This document shows positions 1-30,268 of a DNA stretch of 64,000 nt, one piece after another (the first letter of the stretch is position 1; every line of letters starts with the position of its first letter). The notes beneath the pieces were generated by a model. The model ran no database searches. It worked only from the letters and a program-made list of their open reading frames with translations, and was not told the DNA's origin. The stretch is from Ascaris suum (lineage: Eukaryota; Nematoda; Chromadorea; Rhabditida; Ascarididae). The DNA is taken from contig CM024181.1 of NCBI GenBank assembly GCA_013433145.1, positions 5,146,001 to 5,210,000 of the forward strand, read 5' to 3'. The position numbers were made by a program, and so were the translations under genes.

Positions 1-449
1 TAGTGATGTCTGATAGGTTTATGGGAATTTAGTGGACAAAGAAGCGAAAGGAAGCTATTTTTGTTTGTGATGAGCTAATTAAATAAGAGGCAAGCAGTTA
101 ATCGTTGATAGGAAGGACTGTTTAGCTAGGAAGGGGAATCTACGGGAAAATTGCCTTCATCTCGGAGGCAAGAAACGATAAAATTTAATTAATGCTTTAG
201 TTGTTCGAGAAAAATATGGGAATGCAAAGAGTTTGCTAATTTCTGGGAGCAGGATTATTTTGATGTGGCTAGCCAGAAAATGTCCATCTTGCATTCTCAG
301 AACGCGGTTGTGAGCAACTTCCATTTCAATTTCTGAAGGACGATAATTATATTCTGCTGAAAGCATTGTAACATAGATATCCTGATTTCATTTTATGGCT
401 AGTTGGCACGGCCAAAAGATGAATGTGAGATAGCCATTTGTGTTCACAG
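1..449. other. Upstream flank or intron of the coiled-coil gene, nothing recognised
   Basis: No convincing exon was seen here on either strand. The first supported exon of the plus-strand gene starts at 450 behind a TTCACAG acceptor in phase 0, so this stretch is probably intron and the true start codon lies outside the window. A short open frame on the minus strand (157-366) has no splice or start context that I trust. Confidence 0.4.
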
Positions 450-16846
<16,397 letters not shown>

Positions 16847-19800
16847 CGAACCAGTTCGCGAATGTCCGTATTCTCCTCCGGATATTCTGTTACGAATTTG
16901 CAACAATGTTTGCTGCCGCAGTCTGTTCATGTTGGTGAATACTTGGTGCGCGTACATACTGCACCTCGCCAGATTACTTATGTTTGTGTCTTATAGTCGC
17001 AACGGATTTTGTTTGGAGGGGGAAAGAGGTGCGGAGGGAAGAGTCTAGATGTTGCCCGAAACATTTTTTTGCGCTAAAGCATTACACTTCCTGCACATTT
17101 GAACGTACGGACAGAATATGTAAATTCTCGTTTGTCGTTACAGTATAAAACCAAGGGGGAGGGGTAATACTGAACAGTAAGGACTCGGCAGTTATCGTAT
17201 GATCTATGTGGGTCCGCACCTTTGCATTTCAGCTGACTCTTGTGTTCATTCGAAACGCGTCAGTGTTTAGCGGCCGTATAATATCATTGCTGACAAACGG
17301 CATTATTATTTTTACACTCGGCTGTCACTGATCATGAGAAGTGCTTTATTTCCATTTTTCGTTCACTTACCTGTCTGCTGTTTTTCCACGTTCTCGATTT
17401 ATGCGTACCTATTTGATTCTTTTTTGCGCTGATCAATTTCATTCTTATGGTGCACGAACAAATGGTTTATCTGATCCCGTTTTTTTGCATGCTAGAAAGT
17501 TCATCACTTTTTAGCTGTCCATTACTGAACCACGGCAGGTCGCTATGTGGAGTGAGTTCAACACAGACCTGTCTTCTGATGATGACGTTGCTCGTTCAGT
17601 ACCTTGGTGGTAACGGACGTATGAGGGGACGTAGTGCAAGACAAAAGGAGGTGGGTCTGACGTTTGAGTAAGTTTAGGCGTGGAGGAAAGGTCAACGATG
17701 AGCATAATGTTTCTGCGTTTCCACCATAGTTGAAAGATTTTGAAGGAAAGTAGTTGCGTTCCGTATCTTAGTGAGATGCTGAGTGCCTTAATAATGGCTG
17801 CAATGATTTTCAACCGTTGATATCCAGGCTACTTAGAGGTATTCTTGGAGTGGTTGTCAAGGGCAAGAGTTGAAGATGGCGTTCAGCCCTTTATTCCTAT
17901 GAGAGGCTGCTTGACCAACCCCTGTGGAAAAAGAAAAGCTTGGTAAGCGAAATAATGCAACCTACCATGAAGTAGCCCTACCATCACCTGGGGGGTTTGA
18001 TCCAAGAGTTGGCGATAGATGGAGCTCTGGGAGGAATCGCTTCATGAGTACCAGCACAGCAAGACACTCCGTAGAGCGATGCGCTCCAGGTAAAATGTGG
18101 AGCTCACTCGGGATGAACTCGGATTTTGAATTCCCAACCCCGGGTTGTAGGGAAATTCGGTATGGATCAACAGCCTTTGTGGGGTCCACTAAAAGCTGGG
18201 AAGAAGATATGAGGATGCTAATTTTATGTCGTGGGGCCCTTTGCTGTGATGAGTTCGACAAGGAAGGTGAGCGAAAGAAAGGGTGAATCTACCACGGATG
18301 GAGACCACGTAAAGCCACTTTCATAAAAAATAAATTGAGGGACCAAGATGCAAAGGTTAGAGGGACTTGCCATCAACATCATATTCGTATTCGAAACCTG
18401 TGCCATTCCTTCCTTCAAATGAACGTAGGACCATGCAGTCATGTGGGTCGTGGAAAGGATCATCGATGGTACCGATGAATTTGGTGACTCCTCAACTATT
18501 CATCAGTTTCGGAACGGACGGTTTTTTGTTCGTCGCTTGAGGTAGTGCAAGAGTGATCTACCGATTCATCTTGTACTTACGCATACTGCTCATTTGTATA
18601 TACATCTAGGTAGCCAGCCAGTCAAACATTCTCGTTCAGTCGCAATCAAATCGATTTATACAGATCAATCAGTCGAGGCGAACATCTACGCAATTCCGAT
18701 TTGTGGCGTTCTCCTCCGCTCTTCCTTTTTCACCATCGCATCGGAGTCTCATTTTCTTGTACGCAGAACCGACCACCGTAGAAACTCCGCAGCGATGGAT
18801 GCTCATTAGTAAAAAATAAGCTAGTATTTCTCGTTGCATCGACGATGCAACAATTAACGGTGTGACTTAAGTCATCCGACAAGACCACAAGAACACTTGC
18901 CTAATTGGAATTCGATTCCCATGCCACATATATATCAAACATAAGGAATGCGAAAACGGGTGGAGATAATCCCTTTATTGTGAGCATCTCATTCTATGAC
19001 AGTAACTTGATATGCGGAGCAAAACTGGACGAAGTACTGAAAACCATTTGATTCCACTATTCTTTAGTAGTATAGTGGGCAACAACTCCAACACTTACAA
19101 CTGAGATAAACATACAACTTACACAACGCTAACAATCAATACATATAGCAATAAAAATAACAGAGGTATCATCGTTCCTACACTCTCCTCAAATAAAACA
19201 GTCGGCGAATATATCTAACGGAAATAAGGATCACCTTTTGTTCAATCATAAAACTTGGCATGTATAAAACATATAAAACAAACTAAAATACATAAGACAC
19301 GCGGCGTTGCTAATTATATAATTCAAATGGAATGTTACACGCAAGATTATAAAGGATCGCTATACACCAATCCCGTACAGCGCCCACGGCGACAGTGAAG
19401 CAACACCTATAAAGCCATTAGACATAATACGAGAAGGAGAAGCTATCCAATTTTCAATGGACAGAATAGGCAACTACGGCCCTCAGATGACAATCCAATA
19501 CAGCTTTCATGGTGACAGTCGCTTCCTTGATGAATGCCCACCTCAGTATGTCGCACCTATCATAGTGTAAGTTCACATCTAAGCTTAGGCCACATTGCAC
19601 CTCGCACTTGAACATTATTTTATCAACCCTTTGTCGTATTATGTGAAATGTTCACCTTCCGGGCATCAAATATTGTTACTAGAATGACCAATCAAAGTGC
19701 TATGAATGAATCAGTTTATCCTGGAAAGGGATTCACTGTTTAGCAACTTTCAAGGAAAAACTCTTCCATGGTTGTAACTAGTAAGCTAAAAATGTTTCAA

Positions 19801-20283
19801 GCAAAGTCATTCAAAAAACTCTCCAATTTTATAAAAATGAAAGAATAACGCATTAGCGGTGGGAATTCATATTTTCTTCCTGCCATACAAGTAGAATTAC
19901 TGACAGTCATACAGAGAAAATGAAATGGTAACGCACAAAATAATGATTAATAGATGCAAAGAAAAAGACGCTAGCAAACAGCTGAACGATAGTATACCTG
20001 TTTTCCTAATCGTAACTTTGAATCCACAAAGATCACTTCCCGTTACTTCCTTAATCTTCCACATTTTATCAGCCGATCGAGATCACTTTAAATTACACAA
20101 ACTGTATTCGGGAAATAATGCAGTATTCAATGCAGCCTATTCGACTCTTTAGTGAACTCCTTTCAAGTCAACACAATTAGGAATTGTTACGCTGATGCGA
20201 TCGTTTCGCAGAAAGCCACTCTCCACCACTTTCATTTCGTTGCTTCGATAAACTTACTGAAAGCAAATAACATGAAACGAATA
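16847..20283. other. Convergent intergenic region, 3.4 kb, no supported gene
   Basis: This lies between the stop codons of two convergent coiled-coil genes. The part from about 17.9 to 18.5 kb is more G+C-rich than its surroundings and holds overlapping open frames on both strands (plus 17924-18286, minus 17962-18261) with no recognisable domain or splice context. The stretch 18.8-20.2 kb is ordinary A+T-rich DNA. An AATAAA on the minus strand near 18970 is far downstream of the minus-strand gene. No rRNA or tRNA was recognised. Confidence 0.5.
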
Positions 20284-23200
20284 TCAAACAACTGGATCGC
20301 TCTCTTCAAAGGTGAAAAGGTCATCCATGATTGTTTTCTCTTTTCGCCGTTTTCATTCTACGGAGATACAACGGCAAAAAATTCGACAAGTTCTGTGGAA
20401 TTTCCTCCGTGAACAGTTCACTTACAGTTACACTGGAAAAGCTTAATAAATTTATTCCGCATTGAAAAACTTTTCTCCTCTTTCATCAGCTGCGAAAATA
20501 TCTTCCCAAACCCCCCTTGTGCCTTGCTGTTCCTTCACTTCCAACATTTCGAGTAAAACCTGAGGCTTGTGCTATCGCGCTGAACTCTTCGACCGTTTGC
20601 AACATGCATTTGAATAAATGAAACATGCCCTTTAAACAAAAAACTTCACAGATAAATCATACTTCCTCTAATACACAATAACATCAGCATAAAAAACATG
20701 TTTCATCTTACCTGAGTCAGCTGAATCGGTAGCGATGACCCGCTGCTTCTGACGAGGCTTCTTGAAGGCATCTGGTTGCATGGAAGTGTCCTGTAATGCT
20801 TGAACTCACTGAAGGAAATCCTCAAGACCTACAATGTGTACCTTAAGCACAATCTATCTTTAATTCTAGTATTTAATTTCCATGTTACTCTACCGACTCC
20901 CAAACAAGATAAAGTTCGACGAAAATCGAAATCGAACGAAATCAACAAAAGATGTACTTCGTTCCTTCAACAATTTCTTTTTGTGTGTCTTTCACGTTAC
21001 ATAGAGCAAACCTCTCTCTGCTTATCATCGGCGATGTGAAATCGATTTTCTTGCGCTACAGAACTGGGAAAAATATGATAGTGCCCGCCTCAGGATAAAC
21101 GAGAAACAGAACACCCTGGCATTCCACTTGAAGTAAAATGAAGGGGAAAGCATTTCTTAATGAATTTCTGGTCATAGATTTTATGATGTCGCAAGCTGAA
21201 AGCACCAGATCAGCAAACAACCATAACTGATCACGAATGTAATGCAAGGTTGAAAAATCAAGTAAGTATATTCCCACAGCTACGCAAAAAATAAACGATA
21301 AACATTCCGCTACCGTTTGAACGAAACATGTTCTGTCGAGCGTTGCAATGCTGCAATCCGACAAGAACGACGAATCGGCAATTTTGCAGCCGTCTATTTG
21401 AGCGGTGCAGATACGGTTAGCCGATGGAGTTCTAACACAATTTGAGGTTGCAGATAATGGAATATCTGTTGTAGCGATGGCTTTTTGCGCAGACCCGAGC
21501 AATGCAATCTTCGATTTCGAGTCTCTCGTCCGAGATGACACTTCCACATGACCTTCCACCTCCATACATATATTTGTGTTAACTCCGGGTTCCGGCGTAC
21601 AATGTTCGCTATCCACATATCGCTTCAAAATGCCGCACAACTGATCAATTTCATCGATTGATGACGAGATTATATCTCGATATTGATTCTTCCGAAGATC
21701 CATACGAATGAACGCATTATTCGATAACTCGGCGGACTTAACGGCATTCTCGGAGACCGTTTCAAGATCACGCAACCGCTCCATTAGTTTCATCACTTCA
21801 GAAATCGGTCTTTCTATTGCTGTTGCCCTTAGTTGTTCACATTCCCCTGAAAACAATTAAAATGGAAATTTTGAGCGGAAATCAAGCTGAAATGTTTATT
21901 CACCATAATTCTCTACCTTTTCGTTATACTGATTTCTTTTTCCGGAATTGCTTTTCCGGATTCCAGGATGAAGTCGCTATTTTGCAGAAAAGTGAAGGCG
22001 ATAGCTAGACTATTGAACAGGCGTTTTATGAAAATATCTACTGGGTGCTTAGATCTCCTCTACTCCTAACTAGTATCACATCCACATCGACACCGTCTTT
22101 AGCTGTTCGTTGTTTAAATTTCAATCCCGCGTTATTGCCATATTCAATATCTATGCACTTCTCCATACGATCGGTTCATATAACAAATAAACTATTTCTT
22201 ATGTGGGCTTCTTAATTGCATAGTGGAGAAAAGATAAGTACGGTCATCGTTAAAAAATTGTACTAAAAATAGTCAAAATATCTCAATAATAAAACAAACT
22301 ATGCCACTAAATGTCTTCGAAAAAATTTATCTTTGCTCAAAACGAAATTCTCAATGGAACTGAAATGCCGAGTTCCCCTGTTTTATAACTGAATATATAT
22401 CGATTCGAATGGTAGGAACGATATAAACGTTATGGCTTATAGAAGGGAGAATACACTTACTCTAAGACAATTGCGAAGGAAATGTTCTTCCTCTTCCCTT
22501 CACTCCCTCCACCTTCTCCTTAGGACCATTTTGTAGGGCAGCAAGGTTTTCGAAAACGTCAAAACCAAAGTCATGAATTGATAAATGCAATATCTTCTCC
22601 TTTTCAAAGTAAACAGTTATATACAGACTTAATTTTATTTCTATTTCCTTCCTAAAAAGTGACTGAATTTCAGGAAGAAAAAGTTTCAAAAGTCATGGAG
22701 CACAGAGTAGTAGTCAAAACAGCAGCTTTCGTTGGTTAATGCTCTCATAGAGAAATTATAACCACAAATGTTTTCTATTAAATCCACGATCCGTTCATTA
22801 GTTTTTAGCCTTCATCCGCTGCAATGCCTTCTAACTTCATATTCCAATGCAACCAACGGAACCTCTTTCCTCTCCTCTCCCAGCTGCTCAATTTTAGGCC
22901 ACCTACTTGGATAACTCACACAACATTTCTTCGATCAGACATGGATACACAGGTAGATAAAACTTCTGATGTCCGAGCAACACTTTTTCAAAACCTCAGC
23001 ACATGTACCTTTCAATTTCTCAATGGTAAGTCGTAATTTCGCAACGCTTTGTCGGAGATCACATTCGATGGCCGATTTTTCTTTCAACTCCGACTTAGCG
23101 GACAACAGATTCTTCTGCATAGATTCGATTAATGAAGAAAGCTGGCTGAGTTTATGTTCGATCGTCATCTTGCGCTTTTGAAAGGCTGTGAGACGTGCCT

Positions 23201-26200
23201 GACTGAAAGGTCGACTCATTTAGATTCGCTGTGATGAGAGAAATTTAAATTATAGGATGAACGCTCGCCGATGCATCCCGCAAACGATAGCTCACCCCTT
23301 CTCCCCCCCCCCCCCCCCACCCTCCAGCAAGCCTTTTCCCGGACGCTGGGTTACATGCTCTGCTGGCGTATCCAAAAACCAATCCGGAACGGATTAAACA
23401 AGCAGCTAATACTTGCAATACAGTGTGGTAATCGGGAATGCGCAACGATTTAAGGTCTCACCGAAAATAACCACATTACACAGATTATTGACGTATGGAA
23501 GCGCCAATGTTCCTAACAGCTTAGTGCCTTTGGGCGATAATATTGGATGTGAATTGACAAAGCTCTCCACTACTCAAACGTACGAACGATTACTGGAGTG
23601 GTGCTCACATAATACATCCCAAGTGAAATAGAAAGAATCTTTAAAAACAATACTCCAATTGTGTTCGAATCTGTCATTAAGCAGCTAAACTCACATAGGG
23701 ACAATCAGACAGACACCTTCGCAAAGTTGCATTCAACATCGTCTATTCGAAAAAAAGACCATTGCAAAATTCAGGAAAAGAAACAAATGAAGAAGAAATA
23801 ATAAGTTTGAATTGGAAAGTGTAAACCAGTAAAAACAATTAATCTGGTGGAATTGGTTTCTACGATGAATAAAGATTACTTTTAACTAAATTCCAGCAAA
23901 AAAAATGTTATTAAAAATACAATATAAGACGGTTTACAGTTTACATCAAATATTTTACCCATCTGACTGCAGCATAGGATCCAAGTTTTCCTTTCCGATG
24001 TTACTAATTCCGTCGCCTGCTGAACCTTCCTCATCGCCGACCTCATCAATAATGACAAGAAGGTCGAGAAATTCGGAATCCGAATCCCAACTTGAATCTT
24101 GACTGAAGAATGAAAACAACTGACAAAGGTTACTGGAAGCCTCATAATAATACATAATTGTGATCGATTTTTACATTCAGTCAATATACTCATTCACTGG
24201 CAAGGTGACAACCTCACATCTATATGATGCTTTACCAATGAAGCCTGCACTTTTAGCTGCTCCTTTTCTCTCGAAACCTACTTGTGGTCGATCCAGCCAC
24301 AAAAGTGGTTTCCACAACCCTACAATCTAAGCACCTCAAGCTCCAAGAAATCTAAGGATTTCCTAAGCTTACGCTTACGATTAATAAGTGAACCCGTGAA
24401 CTGCACGTTAGAGAACCCATTGTTCTCATATAAACTCATTTGAGGTAACATTCACTTTTTACGACCAATTTAATTTGATTTCCCCGTCGCTAATTGTCAG
24501 TTCGTCATTTATGTCGAAATTTGTTGACGCAATTTTCTCTTAGCAATGTTCTTTTCTGAGACACAATAAAAGTAAAGCAACGGCAAAATGGACAAAAAAC
24601 AGGGCAATAATAACAAAACAAGCCTGATATCACAACTTGGTTTAGATGCTTGTCTTTTGCAAGCTTCCGAGTTCTCAGCCTGGTCGTTGTTGGATGCAGC
24701 TTTCCAAGCCAATCGCCTAGAAAAGAGGTACGGTTCTTATTCCTCCTCAGTTCCTTCTCCATCCACTCCATCCCATACCTCGCTTTTAGTGCAAAAATCT
24801 CTTGGCGGAATTCCTCTCCTTCCAGATGCATTATGTTAGCAACGAGGCAGTGCAAGTAAGTTTCGCAGAGAATGAACAATCGCCATGCAACTCTACAGTC
24901 GTCTTCTCGATTGAATCACATCACCGTTTCGATCACATCCGCGATCAAACTATACAATAAATAAATGGGTTGAACAAAGTATATTTCCGCGGATCACTAT
25001 TCGCATTCCAAGAAAAAAGAAAAATCAAAAAACTATCTGTATAATTCACAGTTATACAAATATTTGTTGAGTTCTCTCACCAACTTATACTATTCATAAT
25101 CTCCAATTTGCATAATTATACTCATTACTTGCACAAACCAATGCTTTTTTAAATGGTAGCATATGTGGAGATGAAAAAGAATAAGAGCCGTCGGAAATCG
25201 AACACATAAACAGATGCTCAACCACGACGTTGGTATTCAAACTACATTCCGTAAAGTTTCTGCCTCTATTGCTTACGCTAGTAGAGCTCTTTTCGTAGAT
25301 GAAGAGTGCAATGCGAAGAGGTCTATGAGGGTTTTGCCCTTTCAATCATCATTTCAGATTAAAATACTGCAAAAAATTTCATAAACTGCAATGCATTAGT
25401 TATATGAATTAGAATAAATTAGTTAAACCACTTTATAAATTATAATTCTTCATTGAGAAATAAATCGAATTCTCAGACATAAAAAGAAACGTAACCGCCG
25501 ACTCACTTCAATGAACTGATGCGTTTTCCTAATTCAATGATCGCTTCATCTCTTTGCGCAACCATTTCGTTTGCAATTACAAGATTTTCCTCGGCACGTT
25601 TGAGGCGTTCTTTTACATCCTGTATTCTGAAAAAAAGTTTCTAATTTTAAAATCAGCTTTAAATTTAATTTTTAAGTTTTTCAACTTAAAAGTGCGACAT
25701 TAAAAAAAATGTGATCGTAAAAACAAAACCTGAATTGTCGATTAAAAAATGTTAGATTTTTAGGAACTCATGATAAAAAGAAAAACTCAGCTTTGAAAAA
25801 TCTTTACTTGCAGTAAACGAAAGGTCCTACGCAAGAAGATTCTATTACTTTCAACCCATAATCCAAGATAACCCCTCAACAATACGAATTCACAGCACTG
25901 TATAACATACATTCGACTCTTTAGTGAGAAAAAATTGAACGTTTTTGAAAGTGTCGCAGGTATACATTAGAAATTAACAACTACATCAATTAAATGTAAA
26001 CTTATGCATTTGATTGACATTTAAAGATATTTTGAGGTATCTTACTTATAATACAAAAGAACGCATCACAAGCAACGAACCCACCGGATATAACGTTTTA
26101 CATAAGGCTTTTTATTGTGGTAATGTCCCATCCATACAAGCAAGAAACACGATAAAAATACTCATAGATCTTAAACAGACCGAAAATTTGTAATTTGGGT

Positions 26201-29200
26201 AGAGGATCCGAAGCGAAATTCGTATAAAAGGAAAAGACCAATTTCCCATATTCGAAAACAACACAACGAACAAATCAACTTTGCTTTATCACCACTTAAT
26301 TTCGAAAACCTTTCAGAAAGTAGCTTTGATCATGACATCGCCTTTTGCATCCAATAATTTTATTTTCCAAGACAACACTTCCAAATCTTCGCAAAAACCC
26401 TTCTGCATTGAAATGAAAGATTGGACCTCATATCTTCTATCATTCCAAAAAGATGGTCCTATGTTTAGGGAGTATTCCATTCATCCAAAGCTTCGGAGAC
26501 CTTCTCATGTACGAGTAGACTGCATATCCTTTCAAGTTTCCTGAAAGACTTTAAATACAAACTTACTCTTTGTCCTTTTCGGTGCATTTGTTTGTTTCTG
26601 ATTCATTCATAGGCTCAACTAATCTTTCTCCAGTCGACGCTGATTGCCTAAATAATATCACTCAGCAATCACGGCACCAAAATCATAAGAGAACAAATCA
26701 TTGCCGAAGAATAATTGCTCGTAATCATTTACAACTTTATGAGGCCACAAGGATGTGGGAACTTTCTGTTAACATCCGTTTATCACTCAGCATCAATCGG
26801 CCATTCATTAGTGCCCTATTACCATACGCTTCTAAAATAAAACGCTTGAAGAAAAATTTTGATCACTAAGAAAAAGAGAATTGGAATAAGTTTATGCATG
26901 CACGAGTAATGGCTATAATGTCTGCCTCCACACGCCAAATGGTAAATGAAAACTCTAATGTAAATTTAACTGTATTTATAAATATACCTTATATAGTCGA
27001 TCGTTCACTTAAACGTTAAGCCAACCGATGAAAGTAAAAAATGAATTTGCAAATTGCACTCATTTTCAGTTAAGGACGACTATTTGGATCGCCTTTAACA
27101 GTGGAAATAAAATAGTATATTTAATAAGTAATGGATGAGAAGAGACGATATAGCAGCTGGCATGATATGGACCTCGCTTATGTGACCAAGCAAGTTTACA
27201 AGATGTCAACAAAAAGTAGAATATGCACAATAATGTTTTCATAATTTAAAACTATATCCGATTGTCACACAAATCCTCCATTAGAAAATTCCCTTTCTTA
27301 TGACCCAATTGCCGTAAAATACAACATCGACAAATGTGCAGTGCATAGAAATCGTCTGTACCCTTAAATACTTACAACTCCTTTCGAAATGGATGAATCA
27401 ATGTGGCAAATAGAATGCGAAATTGCTCTATAATATATATTACAATCGCCAGATTTTGTTAAATCTTGCTTGAGCGGTTGATTTGAAACCAACAGACACA
27501 GAGGTAGACAAACAAACAAACAGACACATACTTGCAAACATATATGACGTCGCCATATTAACGCTTTTGCAAAGAAAATTTGCAAACGTACATAAGAAAC
27601 AAAAAAAGACGTCTAACAAATTTTCTCAGACGAAATAAACGGCTGAGGAAAATAGTGAAAACGATTACGATTTGTGCCGAATACGATGAGAATATAATAT
27701 AAACTGAACTCACTTACTCGATGGATTTTTTCCCATTCAATTCCGCTTCGATGAGTTCTTTTTTATTTCGCATTTCGATGAGATCATTTTCCAATTGCTT
27801 TATACGAGCAATTAGCGTTTCCTGATGTTCTCTCGCCGCCCTAACAAAACAAAAAGAAAAACTCATAAAGTGATTGAAATAAAGAACAAAAATATTGACT
27901 ATGTTGAAAATATTCTAGTGAAAATATGAAGAAAAAAAATGTTATTATGAATGCGAAATAGGAGTTCTCATATGTAAAACAATCAGAGGAGATTGAAATA
28001 CACAAAAATTTTAAAATTCTGCATATTTCCAATCGCATTGTATTGATTATCTCTATGTTCTTGTAAAAGTTGCGTCACAATGAAGCATTGAATTTGATTG
28101 TTATACCTTAACTTTTAGGTTCTTAATTCCAATTCTGGTCGATATGCCCTCAACATTATTTTTTCTCTATCTCCTCCTCATGCATTTTTTTCCGTTTTTT
28201 GTTAATAGCGGAATTACATTACCGAATGAATATCCGTCCGCTCCTCAAAAAACTTTCTCTATAGAATTTGTGGGCCGCTCATAATTTCGAAGCAAAGAGA
28301 ATGAAAAAAGAGAAACTTGTTCCATTTGCTCAATTGGCTTATAAGAAATGAATCACTTCAAAAAACGAATCCAATAATTGACTTCTGATATGGTTTGCTG
28401 ATATGATATGATATGTTAATTCCAGACGTATTTGTTGATATGACATATTTTTGATGAGAAATATTCGCACTTATGTTCATAACCATCTTACTTTATTTTC
28501 CGGGCAAAAACTATAAACGCTGCAAAAATATTACGAGATCAGCATTATAATCTTGTCACTTTCACTCAAATAAGTCCCAGCATTGAACGGATTTTGCTAA
28601 GGCGCCGAAAATTTATTACTTTCTAATAAAACTTATCATTGACCCTCATAATTTAAAATATTTTAATACTTGGATTTGAATTGAAGAGGAATATCTCTCA
28701 AATTGCAAAATCATTAAATAAAACAATAAACAAAACTTACATATATCTTACTTGCATAGCATCAAAACGTATCAATTTTGCTTCATAGTAGGAACGCATT
28801 TCTTGAAAGTGCTTATTATGTTCCTTTTGTTCATTCTCCAATTGACGAAGCAATTGTCCGGCGGTCGGTCTGAATTAGACAACAACTTATGAAGATTTTA
28901 CGGTCGCAGAATATGTTATTTTCTCTCGGGAAATGAATTAATATTTCTCAAGGAAAATCCTTCATATTCATCGTAATCAATGATCACTATACCATATCAC
29001 AGAGATTCAACTATTTCACTTTACACTATAATCTTATAAAATATGATATTCTATGCAAGTGAGGTAGAAAAAATTATAGTCTATTAAAGAAACTGTTATT
29101 AATTATCAGCGTTTGCTTCTCAAAATTCTGTATTTCCAGCTTTCCTCCTACGACTGAACTAAAATTTAAAGAAATAAATAGTGGAAAGTAATAACTCTAG

Positions 29201-29538
29201 AAAAATAATTCGAAGCAGTTATGAAAAACCACTGCTTGTTTCTTGTCTGTATGGCGTGCACCAAACAGTGCAAGACGAACGGATGGATTAAATAGAGGAT
29301 GGGGATGATCAAGAGATTAAGTGATTAGTGAGGCTAAGGTTAATTAAGCCTAACAGTGATAAAACAGTGCAATCTCCTCAACATTAATTAAGTGCTAGAT
29401 TTCAAAAAATAAAGGTGAAAATAATCGTCGTTTCGAGAAAAAGACTCACTTTCTATCTGGTGTCATCGTGGAACCGAGAGGGGTTTGTCGTTTCCTTGGC
29501 TGATCGGCAGCCTTTTTTTTCGAATCGTTGCGCTGCAT
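20284..29538 (-). CDS. Coiled-coil protein with KEN motif
   Basis: I do not recognise the family. Exons in transcript order are 29450-29538 (ATG at 29538), 28741-28869, 27718-27840, 25507-25626, 24615-24716 (doubtful), 23959-24102, 23009-23202, 21314-21846, 20712-20790 and 20284-20339 (doubtful, stop TGA). All junctions keep phase: 1569 nt, 522 residues. The N-terminus is basic and Ser/Thr-Pro containing (RKRQTPLGSTMTPDR). About 130 residues of charged coiled coil follow (PTAGQLLRQLENEQKEH onward), then an acidic segment with KENLDP, a second basic coiled coil (exon 23009), and a long Ser/Thr/Cys-rich exon. Exon 24615 can be skipped without losing frame. Without splicing, exon 21314 would run on to a hydrophobic tail ending at 21056; I favour the GTAGCG donor because exon 20712 then joins in phase. 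A mitotic or cytoskeletal adaptor is possible but unproven. Confidence 0.65.
23302..23318. repeat. Poly-C homopolymer tract
   Basis: About 16 consecutive C just upstream of exon 23009-23202 of the minus-strand gene (in its intron). Unstable length is expected. Confidence 0.9.
23985..23993 (-). other. KEN box in the minus-strand coiled-coil protein
   Basis: Codons AAG GAA AAC encode KEN, followed by Leu-Asp-Pro, in an acidic and probably disordered segment of exon 23959-24102. KEN with a proline a few residues downstream is the known recognition pattern for the APC/C activator Cdh1. Function is inferred from the motif alone. Confidence 0.45.
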
Positions 29539-30238
29539 TTCGATAAGCACCTCAAAAAAGCTTGTAAGTTACCATAGTCCAAAGCCATCAATTCTCTACT
29601 TAACATATACGTTCAGTGAAAAGTGAAACATTTTATTAGACGATTTTGCTGATAGAAACCCGTATGGATGAAGATTCAAATTCAGCATTGATACTCGTTT
29701 TCCAAACAGGAGAGGAGGAGAGTGATGGCGAGATAGGGGCAAAGGGTGGACTTGAAAACATTACAGGAAGATGTACCCATAGCCACTTTTGCCTGATGTT
29801 AAAAGAGACTAACTGCTTTTTACCCAAGTACACAACATTTGATCTACTACATTCCAATGTGCGATAAATAAATCAATAAACATGCAAGAAGAAGTTATAA
29901 CGTTGAAGCCGGTATAGAACATTGAAGTATAAGTAATGCTCGAAAAATTCTAATTAAGAGCCCTTTAACAAAGTAATCGACGCGTTAATTATCTTGCGCA
30001 GATCAGAGAGCATTAAAAGCATCCCTCTCGAATCCGAGTCAAAACCGACCCCTCCCGGATGTCCAGCATTAAACGACCCCCACCTGATTGGGGGTAATTC
30101 ATGAAACTCTTGCAACGCAACGAACGAGAAACACAAGGTGACGATTTCGACTTTGAATTTGAATGAGGTCTTTAGCGGGAAATTGAAAAAAAGGTGCGTT
30201 TTGTAGACAACAGAAGCACAAAATTAAATCTATATCAC

Positions 30239-30244
30239 TTTATT
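30239..30244 (-). terminator. Poly(A) signal of the small cysteine-rich gene
   Basis: The minus strand reads AATAAA here, about 25 bases after the TGA at 30271-30269. This is a normal nematode distance between stop and poly(A) signal and supports the gene model. Confidence 0.6.
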
Positions 30245-30268
30245 CGTTACAGTCATATTATCCCTCTA

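Noticed and set aside
17924..18286. 120-codon plus-strand frame and its 99-codon minus-strand shadow
   Set aside because: No recognisable domain or splice signals and composition differs from the genes; more likely repeat-derived.
18594..18809. Short frames near a possible terminal exon of the minus-strand gene
   Set aside because: No acceptor of the right phase, and the conceptual peptide is not coherent with upstream exons.
18832..18853. GTTGCATC-GAC-GATGCAAC inverted repeat
   Set aside because: Only an 8-bp stem; expected by chance in a window of this size.
21056..21313. Hydrophobic, membrane-like C-terminal extension of exon 21314-21846 on the minus strand
   Set aside because: A donor at 21313 (GTAGCG) joins in phase to a good exon at 20712-20790, so the extension is probably intron. 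An unspliced isoform cannot be excluded.
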